A stretch of 64,000 bases of DNA from Candidatus Dormiibacterota bacterium (GTDB lineage: Bacteria; Chloroflexota; Dormibacteria; Dormibacterales; Dormibacteraceae). Numbering within the stretch: position 1 is the first letter of the stretch; each line of letters begins with the position of its first letter. The notes under the pieces were generated by a model, which was not told the origin of the DNA, ran no database searches, and was given only the letters and a program-made list of their open reading frames with translations. The DNA lies in NCBI GenBank assembly GCA_955652705.1, contig CATPBK010000044.1:1-64000 (forward strand), read 5' to 3'. Positions 30,496-39,593 of this stretch are shown one piece after another. Both the position numbers and the translations under genes were made by a program.

Positions 30496-31643
30496 CGCAG
30501 GTCCTGGTCGTGGGCGGCGGGCTGGCGGGCTGCTGGGCCGCTGTCACCGCCGCCGAGAAGGGCGCCGGCGTCACCCTCGTCAGCCGAGCTCCGGGCGCGA
30601 CGGCGCTCTACGCCGGTGCGATGGAGATCGCCCCGGATCTGGAACAGCTGATGATGACCGAGCCCTACCACCCCTACCGGCGTCTCTATCGCGACCACCT
30701 GCGCCTGGCGGCCGACCTGGAGACCGTGACCCAGGAGTTCAAGGCGAGGCTGGGCCGGGTCGGCTTCCGGCTGGCCGGGGCCTGGAACCGGGAGGGCCGG
30801 TTCCCAGACCTGCACGGCGGGCTGCGCCGCGGCCAGCTGGTGCCGGCCTCCGTCGAGCCCGGCGAGGTGGGCGGGCTGCGCGGCAAGCGGGTGGCCATCG
30901 TCGGTGTGGAGGGCGTCGGCGACTACGACGCCGAGGCGATCGCGGCCGGCTTGAGCGAGGTGGGGCTGAAAGTGAGCCACGTCAGCGTGCGGCTGAAGGA
31001 GCTGCCCGCCGGCGCGGCGCTGGCCGACCTCTACGACCGGCTGCCACCGGCCGTCCGGACGACCGCCGAGGTGGTGGCTTACCCACCGGGCTTTGCCTCC
31101 CTCCCGGAGAAGGCGTTCGAGCTGCTGGCTTCGCCGCCCTCTCCGCATGGGTGGCGGCTTCAGAAAGCTCTCGAGAAGGCGGTCGAGGCGGCTGGTGTGG
31201 AGGTGGTCCGAGCCGAGGTGACGGGCTTCGAGCGTGATGGCGGGCGGCTGACGGCGGCTCTCGTCGCGGAGCGGCGCCTGGCAGCCTCGGCGTTCGTCCT
31301 GGCGACCGGACGTTTCATCGGCGGCGGCCTCCTGAAGACGCGCCTTGTCAGCGAGGCCCTCCTCGACCTCGCCGTGTACTACCAGGGCGAGACGATCCAG
31401 GCGGCTTATCCCCGGGTCCGCCACCTCGAGTACGTGAACCCGGAGGCCGCCTTCCGGACCGGTCTCCTGACCGATCCCGAATGCCGCCCGATGGACGACC
31501 TCGGCCGGCCCGCTTTCGAGAACCTCTACGCGGCCGGTTCCGTGCTTGGCGGCTACGACTATGGCGGGGGCGGCTGCGGCTTCGGCGTGCCGCTCTTGAC
31601 CGGCCGCCTGGCGGGCCTGCACGCGGCGGCAACGCGTGGCTGA
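30492..31643 (+). CDS. GlpB-like glycerol-3-phosphate dehydrogenase subunit B
   Basis: FAD-dependent oxidoreductase resembling the GlpB subunit of anaerobic glycerol-3-phosphate dehydrogenase. Dinucleotide-binding N-terminus VLVVGGGLAGCWAAVTAAEKG, SRAPGATALYAGAMEIAPD, and the C-terminal NLYAAGSVLGGYDYGGGGCGFGVPL that closes the FAD site. 383 residues. No glpA or glpC is adjacent, so it is unlikely to form a standard GlpABC complex; the next gene is another FAD enzyme acting on a glycerol-phosphate-type substrate. ATG overlaps the ribF stop. Confidence 0.75.
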   Translation: MTQVLVVGGGLAGCWAAVTAAEKGAGVTLVSRAPGATALYAGAMEIAPDLEQLMMTEPYHPYRRLYRDHLRLAADLETVTQEFKARLGRVGFRLAGAWNREGRFPDLHGGLRRGQLVPASVEPGEVGGLRGKRVAIVGVEGVGDYDAEAIAAGLSEVGLKVSHVSVRLKELPAGAALADLYDRLPPAVRTTAEVVAYPPGFASLPEKAFELLASPPSPHGWRLQKALEKAVEAAGVEVVRAEVTGFERDGGRLTAALVAERRLAASAFVLATGRFIGGGLLKTRLVSEALLDLAVYYQGETIQAAYPRVRHLEYVNPEAAFRTGLLTDPECRPMDDLGRPAFENLYAAGSVLGGYDYGGGGCGFGVPLLTGRLAGLHAAATRG

Positions 31644-31646
31644 CCG

Positions 31647-32948
31647 GTGAGGGACCTCTGGCCGCTCGGGCTCATCAGGCGGCGGGCCGCCGCGACGGAG
31701 GCTGACGTCGAGCTCCTCCGCCCGGCTGCTTACGAGGAGATCGCCACCCTGCTCGGCTCGGGTCGCCGGGTCGTCCCCATGGGTGGTCGCTCCGGTGTCT
31801 GCGGGGCCGTGGAGGTGCGCCCGGGCGAAGTCGGCCTGGACCTGACCAGCCTGGACCGAATCCTGGAGGTCAACGAGACGAACTTGACGGTCCGGGTACA
31901 GGCGGGCGCCAACGGCCTCACGCTCGAAGAGGAGCTCAACCGTCGCGGCCTGACGCTGGGCCACTACCCGAGCTCCCTGCCCGACGCGACCGTCGGCGGC
32001 CTCATCTCGACCCGTTCCTCGGGCCAGCAATCGACGCTTTACGGGAATATCGAGGACATGCTTCTGTCGCTCAAGGTGGTGCTGCCCGACGGGACGGTGG
32101 CCGAGCCTCGGTCCGCTCCCCGCTCTGCTGTCGGACCCGCCCTGCACCAGCTCTTCGTCGGAGCCGAAGGCGCACTCGGAATCATCCTGGAGGCGGTGTT
32201 CCGGGTGCACCGCCTGCCGGCCTCGAGCCTCGGCCACGGCTACGACGTGGCGAGCGTCGAGGCGGGCCTGGAGATGATGCGCGCGATCGTCCAGGCGGGC
32301 CTGCGACCGCTGATCATGCGCCTTTACGACCGGGAGGACACGGCGTTCCAGGGCTCGGCGGCCGAGAGCTGTCTGCTCGTCATCGGACTGGCCGGCGAGC
32401 CGGAAGTGACCGCTGCTGAAGAAGTTGTCGTGAAGAGGCTCGCCGGCGGTGCGCGCGACCTCGGCCCGGGCGAGTTCGACGGCTGGCGGGAAGGCCGCTT
32501 CAAGCTCTCGGCGGACCGTCTCCGGCAGTCTCTCGAGCCGCCCGGCTCGTTCGTCGACACGATCGAGCTGGCCGCCGGTTGGGATCGCCTGCCCGCCCTC
32601 CATGCCGAGGTGAAGGAGGTGCTTGGCGGGGAAGGGATCGCGCTCTGCCACTTCAGCCACGCCTACCTCTCCGGCTGCTGCGCCTACTTCACGTTCGCCG
32701 GTTCCGCGGCGGACGATGCGGCCGCGGAAGCGGCCTACCGCCGCTGCTGGGAAGGTGCGATGGCCGCCGCCCTGCGCCAGGGCGCTACCATCGGGCATCA
32801 CCACGGGACCGGGCAGGTCCGGGCGCCGTGGGTCCGGCAGGAGATGGGTGAGTGGTGGACGCTATGGGAAAAGTTAAGGGCGGCCGTCGACCCCGGCGGC
32901 ATCATGAACCCGAACGCCCTCGGGGGACGCGACAAGACGCCCTGGTGA
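31647..32948 (+). CDS. FAD-binding oxidase of the alkyl-dihydroxyacetone-phosphate synthase type
   Basis: VAO/PCMH-fold flavoenzyme, 433 residues. FAD-binding part: VVPMGGRSGVCG, HYPSSLPDATVGGLISTRSS, GQQSTLYGNIEDMLLSLKVV and GAEGALGIILEAVFRV. The C-terminal IGHHHGTGQVRAPW matches the His-rich active-site loop of alkylglycerone-phosphate synthase, which forms the ether bond of ether lipids. The family also contains D-lactate/glycolate-type dehydrogenases, so ether-lipid synthesis is a hypothesis. GTG start, 3 nt after the GlpB-like gene; GTGA overlap with the following kinase. Confidence 0.78.
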   Translation: MRDLWPLGLIRRRAAATEADVELLRPAAYEEIATLLGSGRRVVPMGGRSGVCGAVEVRPGEVGLDLTSLDRILEVNETNLTVRVQAGANGLTLEEELNRRGLTLGHYPSSLPDATVGGLISTRSSGQQSTLYGNIEDMLLSLKVVLPDGTVAEPRSAPRSAVGPALHQLFVGAEGALGIILEAVFRVHRLPASSLGHGYDVASVEAGLEMMRAIVQAGLRPLIMRLYDREDTAFQGSAAESCLLVIGLAGEPEVTAAEEVVVKRLAGGARDLGPGEFDGWREGRFKLSADRLRQSLEPPGSFVDTIELAAGWDRLPALHAEVKEVLGGEGIALCHFSHAYLSGCCAYFTFAGSAADDAAAEAAYRRCWEGAMAAALRQGATIGHHHGTGQVRAPWVRQEMGEWWTLWEKLRAAVDPGGIMNPNALGGRDKTPW

Positions 32949-33853
32949 TCGTCAACCCGGCCGCCGCCGCGGGCCGGGTCGGGCGCAGCTGGCCAGGTGT
33001 CGCAGCGACCCTCCGGCAGGCCGGGCTCAAGTTCGCCGAAGCGCTGACGACCGGGCCGGGCGAGGCGACCACGATCGCCCGGGAAGCGGTCAAACGGTCG
33101 CAGCCCCTGGTCGTGGCGCTCGGCGGCGATGGAACGCTGAACGAGGTCCTGAACGGGTTCTTCGAGGCGGGCGAGCCGCTCCCGACAGAGTCGGTACTCG
33201 GCCTCGTCCCATTCGGGACCGGCGGCGACACCAGACGGACGTTGGGCATCCCGGCCGACATCGCCGGGGCCGCCCGCATCCTGGTCGAGGGCAGGCCGCG
33301 CCGGCTTGACGCGGGCAGGGTGTGGCTCGACGGCAAGACGCTGCACTTCATCGACGTCGCGGAAGCCGGCCTGGGCGCCGTGGTCTCCGACCAGGTCAAC
33401 CGGGCGCCGAAGTACCTCGGCGGAAAGGCCAGCTTCTACATCGGCACGTTGCGCGGCCTCCTGGCCTGGCGCCACCAGCTGATGCGCGTCGTGGTCGATG
33501 CGAGCGCGCCGCGTGAGCTCCTGGCGCAGGGGGTGGCCATCGCCAACTGCCAGTACTACGGCGGAGGCATGCGCATCGCCCCCGACGCGGTGCCCGACGA
33601 CGGCCTCTTCGACGTGGTGATCCGGGGCGCGATCGGCACGGTCGAAGGGCTCGTCAACTTCGGCAAGCTCTACGACGGGTCTTACGCGAAGAACGCCAAG
33701 CTGATGGAGAAGATCGAGATCGTCCGCGGCCAGCGAGTCGAGATCACGTCGCCCGAGTCGGTGCTCGTCCAGATCGAGGGCGAGGTGGTGGGCAAGCTGC
33801 CCGCGGTGTTCGAAGTAATGCCCGCCGTGATCAGCTTCATGGTTCCCAGGTGA
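32945..33853 (+). CDS. Diacylglycerol kinase-family lipid kinase
   Basis: DAGK catalytic-domain (YegS/LCB5-type) kinase, 302 residues. Starts at the family position with IVNPAAAAGRVGRSW, then the nucleotide-binding VVALGGDGTLNEVLNG and GTGGDTRRTLGIP (family GTGNDFAR), and a C-terminal domain with NCQYYGGGMRIAPDA and DGLFDVVI. Phosphorylates a lipid hydroxyl, perhaps diacyl- or alkylacylglycerol given the neighbour. GTG at 32945 overlaps the previous stop; upstream frame extension to 32852 is rejected. Confidence 0.88.
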   Translation: MIVNPAAAAGRVGRSWPGVAATLRQAGLKFAEALTTGPGEATTIAREAVKRSQPLVVALGGDGTLNEVLNGFFEAGEPLPTESVLGLVPFGTGGDTRRTLGIPADIAGAARILVEGRPRRLDAGRVWLDGKTLHFIDVAEAGLGAVVSDQVNRAPKYLGGKASFYIGTLRGLLAWRHQLMRVVVDASAPRELLAQGVAIANCQYYGGGMRIAPDAVPDDGLFDVVIRGAIGTVEGLVNFGKLYDGSYAKNAKLMEKIEIVRGQRVEITSPESVLVQIEGEVVGKLPAVFEVMPAVISFMVPR

Positions 33854-35352
33854 CCCGGGGCGTCGTGGCGACGCCCCACTACCTCGCCACCGAAGCCGGC
33901 GCCGAGGTCCTTCGCGACGGCGGCAACGCCGTTGACGCCGCCGTCGCCGCGAACGCCGTCCTCTGTGTCGTCTACCCACACATGACCTCGCTCGGCGGGG
34001 ACCTCTTCGCCCTGGTCTGGCCGGCGGGTGCCATGCAGCCGGTGGGGGTGGAAGGAGCCGGCCGCTCCGGCGAGGCCGCCAGCCTCGAGGCGATGCGAGA
34101 GCGCGGCTTCGACCGTGTCATGCCCGCGCGCGGCGCCCTGACGGTTACGGTGCCCGGCACCGTCCAGGCCTGGGGCCGGATGGTAGAGCGCTTCGGCCGG
34201 TTCGGAATGGGGCGGCTCCTGGAGCCCGCCGCTGCGCTCGCCCGGGACGGCTACCCGGTCACGCAGAAGCTCTCGGCCTTCCTGACCAGGTACGCCAACG
34301 TGCTGGCGGCCGACCCGGCCGCGGCTCCGCTGTACCCACCGATGAAGGGCGGCATGACGCTGCGCAACCCGGACCTGGCGACGGTCTTGAGCCTGCTGGG
34401 CCGCAAGGGGTTCGGCGCCTTTTACTTCGGCGAGGTGGGCGCGGCCATCGCCGAAGCGATCCAGCGCCGGAACGGGTTCCTGACGCAGGGCGACATGGCG
34501 ATGCACCGGGCCGGCTTTGTGGACGGGATCCCTTTCGAATATCGCGACGTCACCGTGTACGGGATGCCGCCGCCGACGCAGGGCCTGGTCGCGCTCGGGA
34601 TGCTGGCGCGGCTCGCTCGAGTGCCTGGCGCCGAGCTGCGTGCAGGACCGGAGTTTGCGGGCCGCATGCGCACGCTGCGCGATGTCACCTACGTGCTGCG
34701 TGACAGGTACATCTCGGACCCGCTGTTCAGCCCGGTTCCCCCGGAACCGTTCCTTGATCCGGACTGCGTCATCGAGGGCACGGTGCGTCAATTGCCGGAA
34801 GGCGACACCATCCACCTCTGCACGGCCGACGAGCAGGGGAATGTGGTCTCGCTGACGCAGAGCCTCGCCTACTCATTCGGGTCGGGGATCGTGGCCGAGG
34901 GCACCGGCATCCTCCTCCACAACCGCGGCTGCTACTTCAGCCTGGACCCGGCGGACGTCAACCGGCTCGAGCCGCGGAAGCGGACGCTGCATACCTTGAT
35001 CCCGGCCCTGGCCGCGCGGAACGGGCGGCCCTGGGCGGCTTTCGGGACCATGGGTGGTGAAGGGCAGCCCCAGATTCTGACGCAGGTTGCAGTCAACCTG
35101 ATCGACCATGGCCTGGGCCCGCCTGAGGCGGTGGCCGCGCCGCGCGTCCGCGTCGCTCCGGGCGGCGGCCGGCTCTGGGTCGAAGCCGACTACCCGGGCG
35201 CCGCTCTGCTCAACAAGGGTGGCGGCGACGCCGAGCTGCTCCCGCCCTTGGACAGCCGGCTTGGCCACGCTCAAGCCGTCCTGGTCGACGGTCCGAGCGC
35301 CTGGCGGGGCGGCGCCGACCCGCGTTCGGACGGCTCCGTCGAGATCGTCTGA
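33850..35352 (+). CDS. ggt: Gamma-glutamyltransferase-family protein
   Basis: Ntn-hydrolase precursor of the gamma-glutamyltranspeptidase family, 500 residues. ATPHYLATEAGAEVLRDGGNAVDAA is split here as TEAGAEVLRDGGNAVDAA; MTSLGGDLFALVW and RGALTVTVPGTVQAW follow. The self-cleavage Thr is in GDTIHLCTADEQGNVVSLTQ, and oxyanion-loop-like LTQSLAYSFGSGI comes next. No signal peptide is visible, so it is probably cytoplasmic, as in many GGT-like acylases; substrate unknown. GTG overlaps the kinase stop (GTGA), so the four genes from 30492 form one coupled unit. Confidence 0.85.
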   Translation: MTRGVVATPHYLATEAGAEVLRDGGNAVDAAVAANAVLCVVYPHMTSLGGDLFALVWPAGAMQPVGVEGAGRSGEAASLEAMRERGFDRVMPARGALTVTVPGTVQAWGRMVERFGRFGMGRLLEPAAALARDGYPVTQKLSAFLTRYANVLAADPAAAPLYPPMKGGMTLRNPDLATVLSLLGRKGFGAFYFGEVGAAIAEAIQRRNGFLTQGDMAMHRAGFVDGIPFEYRDVTVYGMPPPTQGLVALGMLARLARVPGAELRAGPEFAGRMRTLRDVTYVLRDRYISDPLFSPVPPEPFLDPDCVIEGTVRQLPEGDTIHLCTADEQGNVVSLTQSLAYSFGSGIVAEGTGILLHNRGCYFSLDPADVNRLEPRKRTLHTLIPALAARNGRPWAAFGTMGGEGQPQILTQVAVNLIDHGLGPPEAVAAPRVRVAPGGGRLWVEADYPGAALLNKGGGDAELLPPLDSRLGHAQAVLVDGPSAWRGGADPRSDGSVEIV

Positions 35353-35356
35353 CGAT

Positions 35357-35713
35357 TCAGCGCGGCTCCAGGGCGACGACGACGAACGCCGGTCCTACGA
35401 GAAGGATCCAGAGCGTCGGAAAGACGAACAGGGCGGTGATCCCGAGCGATGCGAACCGCCGCGCGGACCAGCTCCAGGTGCCTCTGTCCACCCACCAGGC
35501 CGCGCCGACGCCGAGTGCCTCGAGCACTACTCCGAGTGCCAGCAGGGCGAGACCGAGCGAGCTGCCCAGCAGCGGCCTGAAGTGGCTCGGACTGAGAACG
35601 CTCAGGGCCACGCCGATCACGATCGGCAGCGCCAGAACGACTCCGATACCCGTGCGGTAAGCCTTCTGCGGGTCAGGCGGCCGGATCGGCCCGGGCGGAC
35701 CTTTTGGAGCCAT
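35357..35713 (-). CDS. Small membrane protein, unknown function
   Basis: 118 residues: Pro-rich N-terminus ([15 protein letters not shown]), then about three hydrophobic helices ([56 protein letters not shown]). No family recognised. ATG (35711-35713) preceded on this strand by GGGAGGA at about 10 nt, supporting a real gene. Convergent with ggt (4 nt between) and divergent from rpsO. Confidence 0.6.
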   Translation of the reverse strand: MAPKGPPGPIRPPDPQKAYRTGIGVVLALPIVIGVALSVLSPSHFRPLLGSSLGLALLALGVVLEALGVGAAWWVDRGTWSWSARRFASLGITALFVFPTLWILLVGPAFVVVALEPR

Positions 35714-35776
35714 CTACCGGAAGTCCTCCCAACTCGTCGCGGGGCCCGCCATGAAGGGGGAAATGGTAGGCCTGGG

Positions 35777-35782
35777 TATACT
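35777..35782 (+). promoter_or_regulatory. Putative -10 (TATACT) of rpsO-pnp
   Basis: TATACT ends 16 nt before the rpsO TTG; transcription would begin about 8-10 nt before the start codon. The -35 region is unclear. It marks a restart of transcription after the inserted lipid-type operon. Confidence 0.5.
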
Positions 35783-35798
35783 TACGGGCGAAAAAGTT

Positions 35799-36068
35799 TT
35801 GGCAGTCGAGCAAGAAGTCAAGGGAAATCTGATCGCGGAGCACAGGCTCCACGAGTCGGATACAGGTTCGCCAGAAGTCCAGGTGGCTATCTTCAGCACG
35901 CGCATCAACCAGCTGACCGAGCATCTGAAGACGAACCCGAAAGACCACCACTCGCGCCGCGGCCTCCTTCTCTTGGTGGGCAAGCGGCGCCGGCTGCTGA
36001 ACTACCTGAGCCGCAACGACGTCGGGCGCTACCGCTCGATCATCGGAAAGCTCGGGATCCGGAGATAG
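35799..36068 (+). CDS. rpsO: 30S ribosomal protein S15
   Basis: Primary 16S-binding protein of the central domain and bridge to 23S rRNA. From TTG at 35799 the protein has 89 residues: [62 protein letters not shown] and [12 protein letters not shown]. The frame continues to an ATG at 35751, but the extra 16 residues have no counterpart in S15. rpsO-pnp is the universal order. Confidence 0.96.
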   Translation: MAVEQEVKGNLIAEHRLHESDTGSPEVQVAIFSTRINQLTEHLKTNPKDHHSRRGLLLLVGKRRRLLNYLSRNDVGRYRSIIGKLGIRR

Positions 36069-36086
36069 TTCGGGAGCAGACCGGCG

Positions 36087-36181
36087 GGCCTCGTCGCGGG
36101 GTCAGGCCTTTAGCAGCTCTCTTCGAGGCCGAACGGGCTTGGAAGGCAGCTTTTAGAGACCTGGCACCGGATGCAGCCAGG
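36087..36181 (+). promoter_or_regulatory. Structured pnp leader with two hairpins
   Basis: In the 145-nt rpsO-pnp gap, GGCCT (36087-36091)/AGGCC (36104-36108) and CCTGGC (36160-36165)/GCCAGG (36176-36181) can each form a hairpin. pnp leaders in enterobacteria carry RNase III-cut hairpins used for autoregulation; whether that applies here is inference. Confidence 0.4.
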
Positions 36182-36213
36182 CTGAGCCGCGCTCCTGTTT
36201 GGAGGTTTGTGGA

Positions 36214-38475
36214 GTGGCGGTAGTGACCAAGACGAAGGAATTCGACAGCACGCGCCTGAGCCTGGAGACCGGCAAGCTCGCCGGGCAGGCCAACGGCGCC
36301 GTCCTGATCAGGCAGGGGGACACGGTCATTCTGGCCACGGCCGTGATGGCCGACCCGCGGGAGGGGATCGACTTCTTCCCGCTGACCTGCGATTACGAGG
36401 AGCGGCTCTATGCCGCCGGCAAGATCCCCGGTGGCTTCATCCGCCGCGAAGGCCGGCCGAGCGAGATCGCGATCCTTTCCAGCCGGCTGATCGACCGGCC
36501 GGTCCGGCCTCTCTTTCCGGACGGCTTCCGCAACGAGATCCAGGTCGTCGCGACAGTGCTGAGCGTCGATCAGGAGAACGACCCGACCATCCTCGCGATC
36601 AACGGTGCCTCGGCGGCGCTGACGATCTCGGAGATCCCTTTCCAGGGCCCGATCGGCGCGGTCCGCATGGGCTACATCGACGGCCACCTGATGGTCAACC
36701 CGCCCATGCCGGACATGGAGAAGAGCGACCTCGACCTGATCGTGGCCGGCAGCAAGGACGCCATCCTGATGGTCGAGGCCGGCGCCAAGGGTGTTTCCGA
36801 GGAGGTCGTCCTCCAGGCCCTGGACCTGGCCCAGGAGCGGATCGTCCTGCTCTGCGCCCTGCAGGAGGACCTGCGCGCTGAGGTTGGCCGGGCCAAGTAC
36901 GAGTTCACGGCTCCCTCTTACCCAGAAGATCTGGTGGCGGCGGTCAACGACTACCTCGCGTCCAGGCTTGACCAGTACATCTACAACCCCGACAAGTCCA
37001 CCCGAGAGGACAGCACCAAAGAGCTCCGCAACGAGACCATCGCGGCGCTCTCGGAGAGGTTTCCCGAGCAGGAAGACCTGATCAAGAAGATCTTCGAGAA
37101 GAAGGTCAAGGACCGCGTCCGCCAGCGGGTGATCGAGGAGGGCGTGCGCGCCGACGGTCGCGGCCTGAAGGACATCCGGGACATCTCAGTCGAGGTCGGG
37201 GTGCTCCCTCGCACGCACGGCTCCGGTCTCTTCACGCGCGGTCAGACGCAGGCGCTCACGATCCTCACGCTGGGCTCGATCTCCGACCAGCAGAAGCTGG
37301 ACGGGCTGGGCCTCGACGAGTTCAAGCGCTACATGCATCACTACAACTTCCCGCCGTTCTCGGTCGGTGAGGCGCGGCCGCTGCGGTCGCCCGGCCGCCG
37401 CGAGATCGGTCACGGGGCCCTCGCCGAGCGCGCCCTGCTCTCAGTCATTCCGAGCGTCGAGGAGTGGCCGTACACGATGCGCCTCGTCTCCGAGATCCTG
37501 AGCTCGAACGGGTCCACCTCGATGGCCTCGGTCTGCGGCTCCACCCTGGCCCTGATGGACGCCGGCGTGCCCTTGAAGGCGCCGGTCGCGGGCATCGCGA
37601 TGGGCCTTGTGACCCGCGAGGGCAAGCACGCGGTCATGACCGACATCCAGGGCATCGAGGACGCCCTCGGCGACATGGACTTCAAGGTGGCCGGGACCCG
37701 CGAGGGGATCACCGCGCTCCAGATGGATATCAAGATCAAGGGCCTCTCCCACGAGATCATGGAGACCGCGCTGGCGCAGGCCCGAGAGGCGCGCCTCTTC
37801 GTGCTCGACAAGATGCTGGAGGTGATCCCCAAGCCGCGCGCCGAGATGAGCGCCTACGCGCCCCGCATCACCACCATCCACATCAACCCCGACAAGATCC
37901 GCGACATCATCGGCCCGGGAGGCAAGGTCATCCGCAAGATCGTCGAGGAGACCGGGGTCCAGATCGATGTCGAGGACGACGGTCGCGTGTACATCGCCTC
38001 CTCGGACCAGGACGGCGCCAGGCGCGCGATCGAGTGGATCAAGGGCCTCACCGACGAGGTCGAGGTGGGCAAGATCTACAAAGGAAAGGTGGTCCGGATC
38101 ATGCCCTTCGGAGCTTTCGTCGAAGTCCTTCCGAACCAGGACGGGCTGGTGCACATCTCGCAGCTGACCGACCATCGCGTCGACAAGGTCGAGGACGTGA
38201 TCAACGTGGGCGACGAGATCGTGGTGAAAGCTGTCGAGATCGACAAGCAGGGCCGGCTGAACCTGAGCCGGCAGGCGGCGCTCGACGAGCTCCAGGCGCG
38301 CGGCGAGCAGCCCGACGAGCACATCGACCAGGAGGCGGTCGCCGCCGCGATAGCGGCAGGGCCGCCGCCGCCCCGCGAGGCAGGCAGCTTCAGCGGTGGC
38401 GGCCGGCGCGACGGAGGCGGCGGGCGGGACCGCGAGCGCCGCAACGGCGGCGGGTTCCGCGGAGGCCGGCGCTAG
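36214..38475 (+). CDS. pnp: Polyribonucleotide nucleotidyltransferase (PNPase)
   Basis: Phosphorolytic 3'-5' exoribonuclease, core of RNA decay. About 753 residues: first RNase PH domain ([21 protein letters not shown]), helical linker, second catalytic RNase PH domain ([58 protein letters not shown]), KH domain ([18 protein letters not shown]), S1 domain ([17 protein letters not shown]), and a Gly/Arg-rich tail. GTG at 36214 is 7 nt after GGAGGT and is preferred to TTG 36199. Confidence 0.97.
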   Translation: MAVVTKTKEFDSTRLSLETGKLAGQANGAVLIRQGDTVILATAVMADPREGIDFFPLTCDYEERLYAAGKIPGGFIRREGRPSEIAILSSRLIDRPVRPLFPDGFRNEIQVVATVLSVDQENDPTILAINGASAALTISEIPFQGPIGAVRMGYIDGHLMVNPPMPDMEKSDLDLIVAGSKDAILMVEAGAKGVSEEVVLQALDLAQERIVLLCALQEDLRAEVGRAKYEFTAPSYPEDLVAAVNDYLASRLDQYIYNPDKSTREDSTKELRNETIAALSERFPEQEDLIKKIFEKKVKDRVRQRVIEEGVRADGRGLKDIRDISVEVGVLPRTHGSGLFTRGQTQALTILTLGSISDQQKLDGLGLDEFKRYMHHYNFPPFSVGEARPLRSPGRREIGHGALAERALLSVIPSVEEWPYTMRLVSEILSSNGSTSMASVCGSTLALMDAGVPLKAPVAGIAMGLVTREGKHAVMTDIQGIEDALGDMDFKVAGTREGITALQMDIKIKGLSHEIMETALAQAREARLFVLDKMLEVIPKPRAEMSAYAPRITTIHINPDKIRDIIGPGGKVIRKIVEETGVQIDVEDDGRVYIASSDQDGARRAIEWIKGLTDEVEVGKIYKGKVVRIMPFGAFVEVLPNQDGLVHISQLTDHRVDKVEDVINVGDEIVVKAVEIDKQGRLNLSRQAALDELQARGEQPDEHIDQEAVAAAIAAGPPPPREAGSFSGGGRRDGGGGRDRERRNGGGFRGGRR

Positions 38476-38505
38476 ACGTCAGCCGAGGAGCGCAAGGCTG
38501 AACGG

Positions 38506-39240
38506 ATCCGGGTCGCCGTCGCCGGCTACCGCGGCAAGGTCGGCGCCGAGATGGCGCGCGCAGCCGAATCGGCCTCCGACCTCGACTACGTAGGCGGCGT
38601 GGAGGTCGGCGACGACCTGCACGCCTTCCTGGAGTCCAAGCGTCCCCACGTGCTGATCGACTTCACGCACCCCTCGGCCGCGCTGGGCAACGCGCTCCAT
38701 GCCGTGAAGCACGGCGCCTCGCCTGTCGTGGGCACCACCGGCATCCCCGCCGAAGGCATCGACGAGCTGGAGAGGGCCTGCGGCGAAGCCGGCCTGGGCG
38801 GGATCGTGGCGCCCAACTTCTCGGTCGGCGCGGTGCTGATGATGCACCTGGCCGAGCTCGCGGCGCCGTTCTTCCCGGCCGTCGAAGTGATCGAGATGCA
38901 TCACGCCACCAAGGCCGACGCGCCCTCCGGCACCGCGCTCGCCACGGCCCGGCGGCTGGCCGCGCGCCGCAAGTTCGAGCACAGCACGCCGGAGAGGGTC
39001 ACGCTGGCCAACACGCGCGGCGGGGAGGAGGGGGCCGTCGCCGTCCACTCCGTCCGGTTGCCGGGAGTCGTCGCCGACCAGGAGGTGATCTTCGGCCTGA
39101 CCGGCCAGACGCTCACGATCGCCCATCGGACGACCTCCCGCGAAGCCTTCGTGCCGGGCGTCCTGCTGGCGGTGCGGCGGGTGGTGGGGGAGCCGCGCTT
39201 CTATCGCGCCCTGGACGAGCTGCTGGGGCTGCGGGCGTAG
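38506..39240 (+). CDS. dapB: 4-hydroxy-tetrahydrodipicolinate reductase
   Basis: Second committed step of diaminopimelate/lysine synthesis (NAD(P)H-dependent). N-terminus RVAVAGYRGKVGAEM matches actinobacterial DapB (MRVGVLGAKGKVG) residue for residue; IDFTHPSAALGN, VVGTTG, IVAPNFSVGAVLMM, the catalytic HH pair in EMHHATKADAPSGTA and a C-terminal GRTTSR-like HRTTSREAF follow. The frame is open back to the pnp stop but holds no NTG before ATG 38551, which would remove the nucleotide-binding loop. ATC at 38506 aligns exactly with the family start; ACG at 38476 is the alternative. Confidence 0.93.
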   Translation: MRVAVAGYRGKVGAEMARAAESASDLDYVGGVEVGDDLHAFLESKRPHVLIDFTHPSAALGNALHAVKHGASPVVGTTGIPAEGIDELERACGEAGLGGIVAPNFSVGAVLMMHLAELAAPFFPAVEVIEMHHATKADAPSGTALATARRLAARRKFEHSTPERVTLANTRGGEEGAVAVHSVRLPGVVADQEVIFGLTGQTLTIAHRTTSREAFVPGVLLAVRRVVGEPRFYRALDELLGLRA

Positions 39241-39510
39241 TCAACGCCGCCGCCGGCGCCGCCGGCGCGGGGCCTGCTGCTGGGCAGCGGGCGCTCGCTG
39301 AGGTTCAGAGCGTGCCGGAGGTGGGGCCGGCCGCTCGCGGTCCTCGCGGACTTCCGGTCCCGGGTTCAAGGCAGGCTCGTCGGTCCGCAGCGTGTAGATC
39401 GTCCAGCGCCGGAAAAGCACCAGGTAGCCGATGTAGCCCGCTGCCGCCAGGAGCATCGCGATCGGGGTCAGCACTGCGATCGTGATGAGGATGTCGACGA
39501 TGTTCAGCAC
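39241..39510 (-). CDS. Small membrane protein with Arg-rich tail
   Basis: 89 residues: one long hydrophobic region (about 5-33, possibly two helices), RRWTIYTLRT, then a Pro/Gln/Ala-rich stretch ending in eight or more consecutive arginines. GTG start. Stop codon directly abuts the dapB stop. No family recognised. The basic tail could bind nucleic acid or membrane. Alternatively it may be an antisense frame in a GC-rich gap, but the hydrophobic segment and the lack of any other gene here favour a real one. Confidence 0.5.
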   Translation of the reverse strand: MLNIVDILITIAVLTPIAMLLAAAGYIGYLVLFRRWTIYTLRTDEPALNPGPEVREDRERPAPPPARSEPQRAPAAQQQAPRRRRRRRR

Positions 39511-39593
39511 GCAGGTCGAAATGATCGGCGTTATCGCCGCGGAGCGTCGTGGGAGCGGCGACGCGGGAGACCTGGGTCTTTAAACTGGTGGCC

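Noticed and set aside
35108-36223. 371-codon + frame across the ggt end, the - strand membrane gene and rpsO
   Set aside because: Low-complexity shadow crossing two better supported genes; no family signature.
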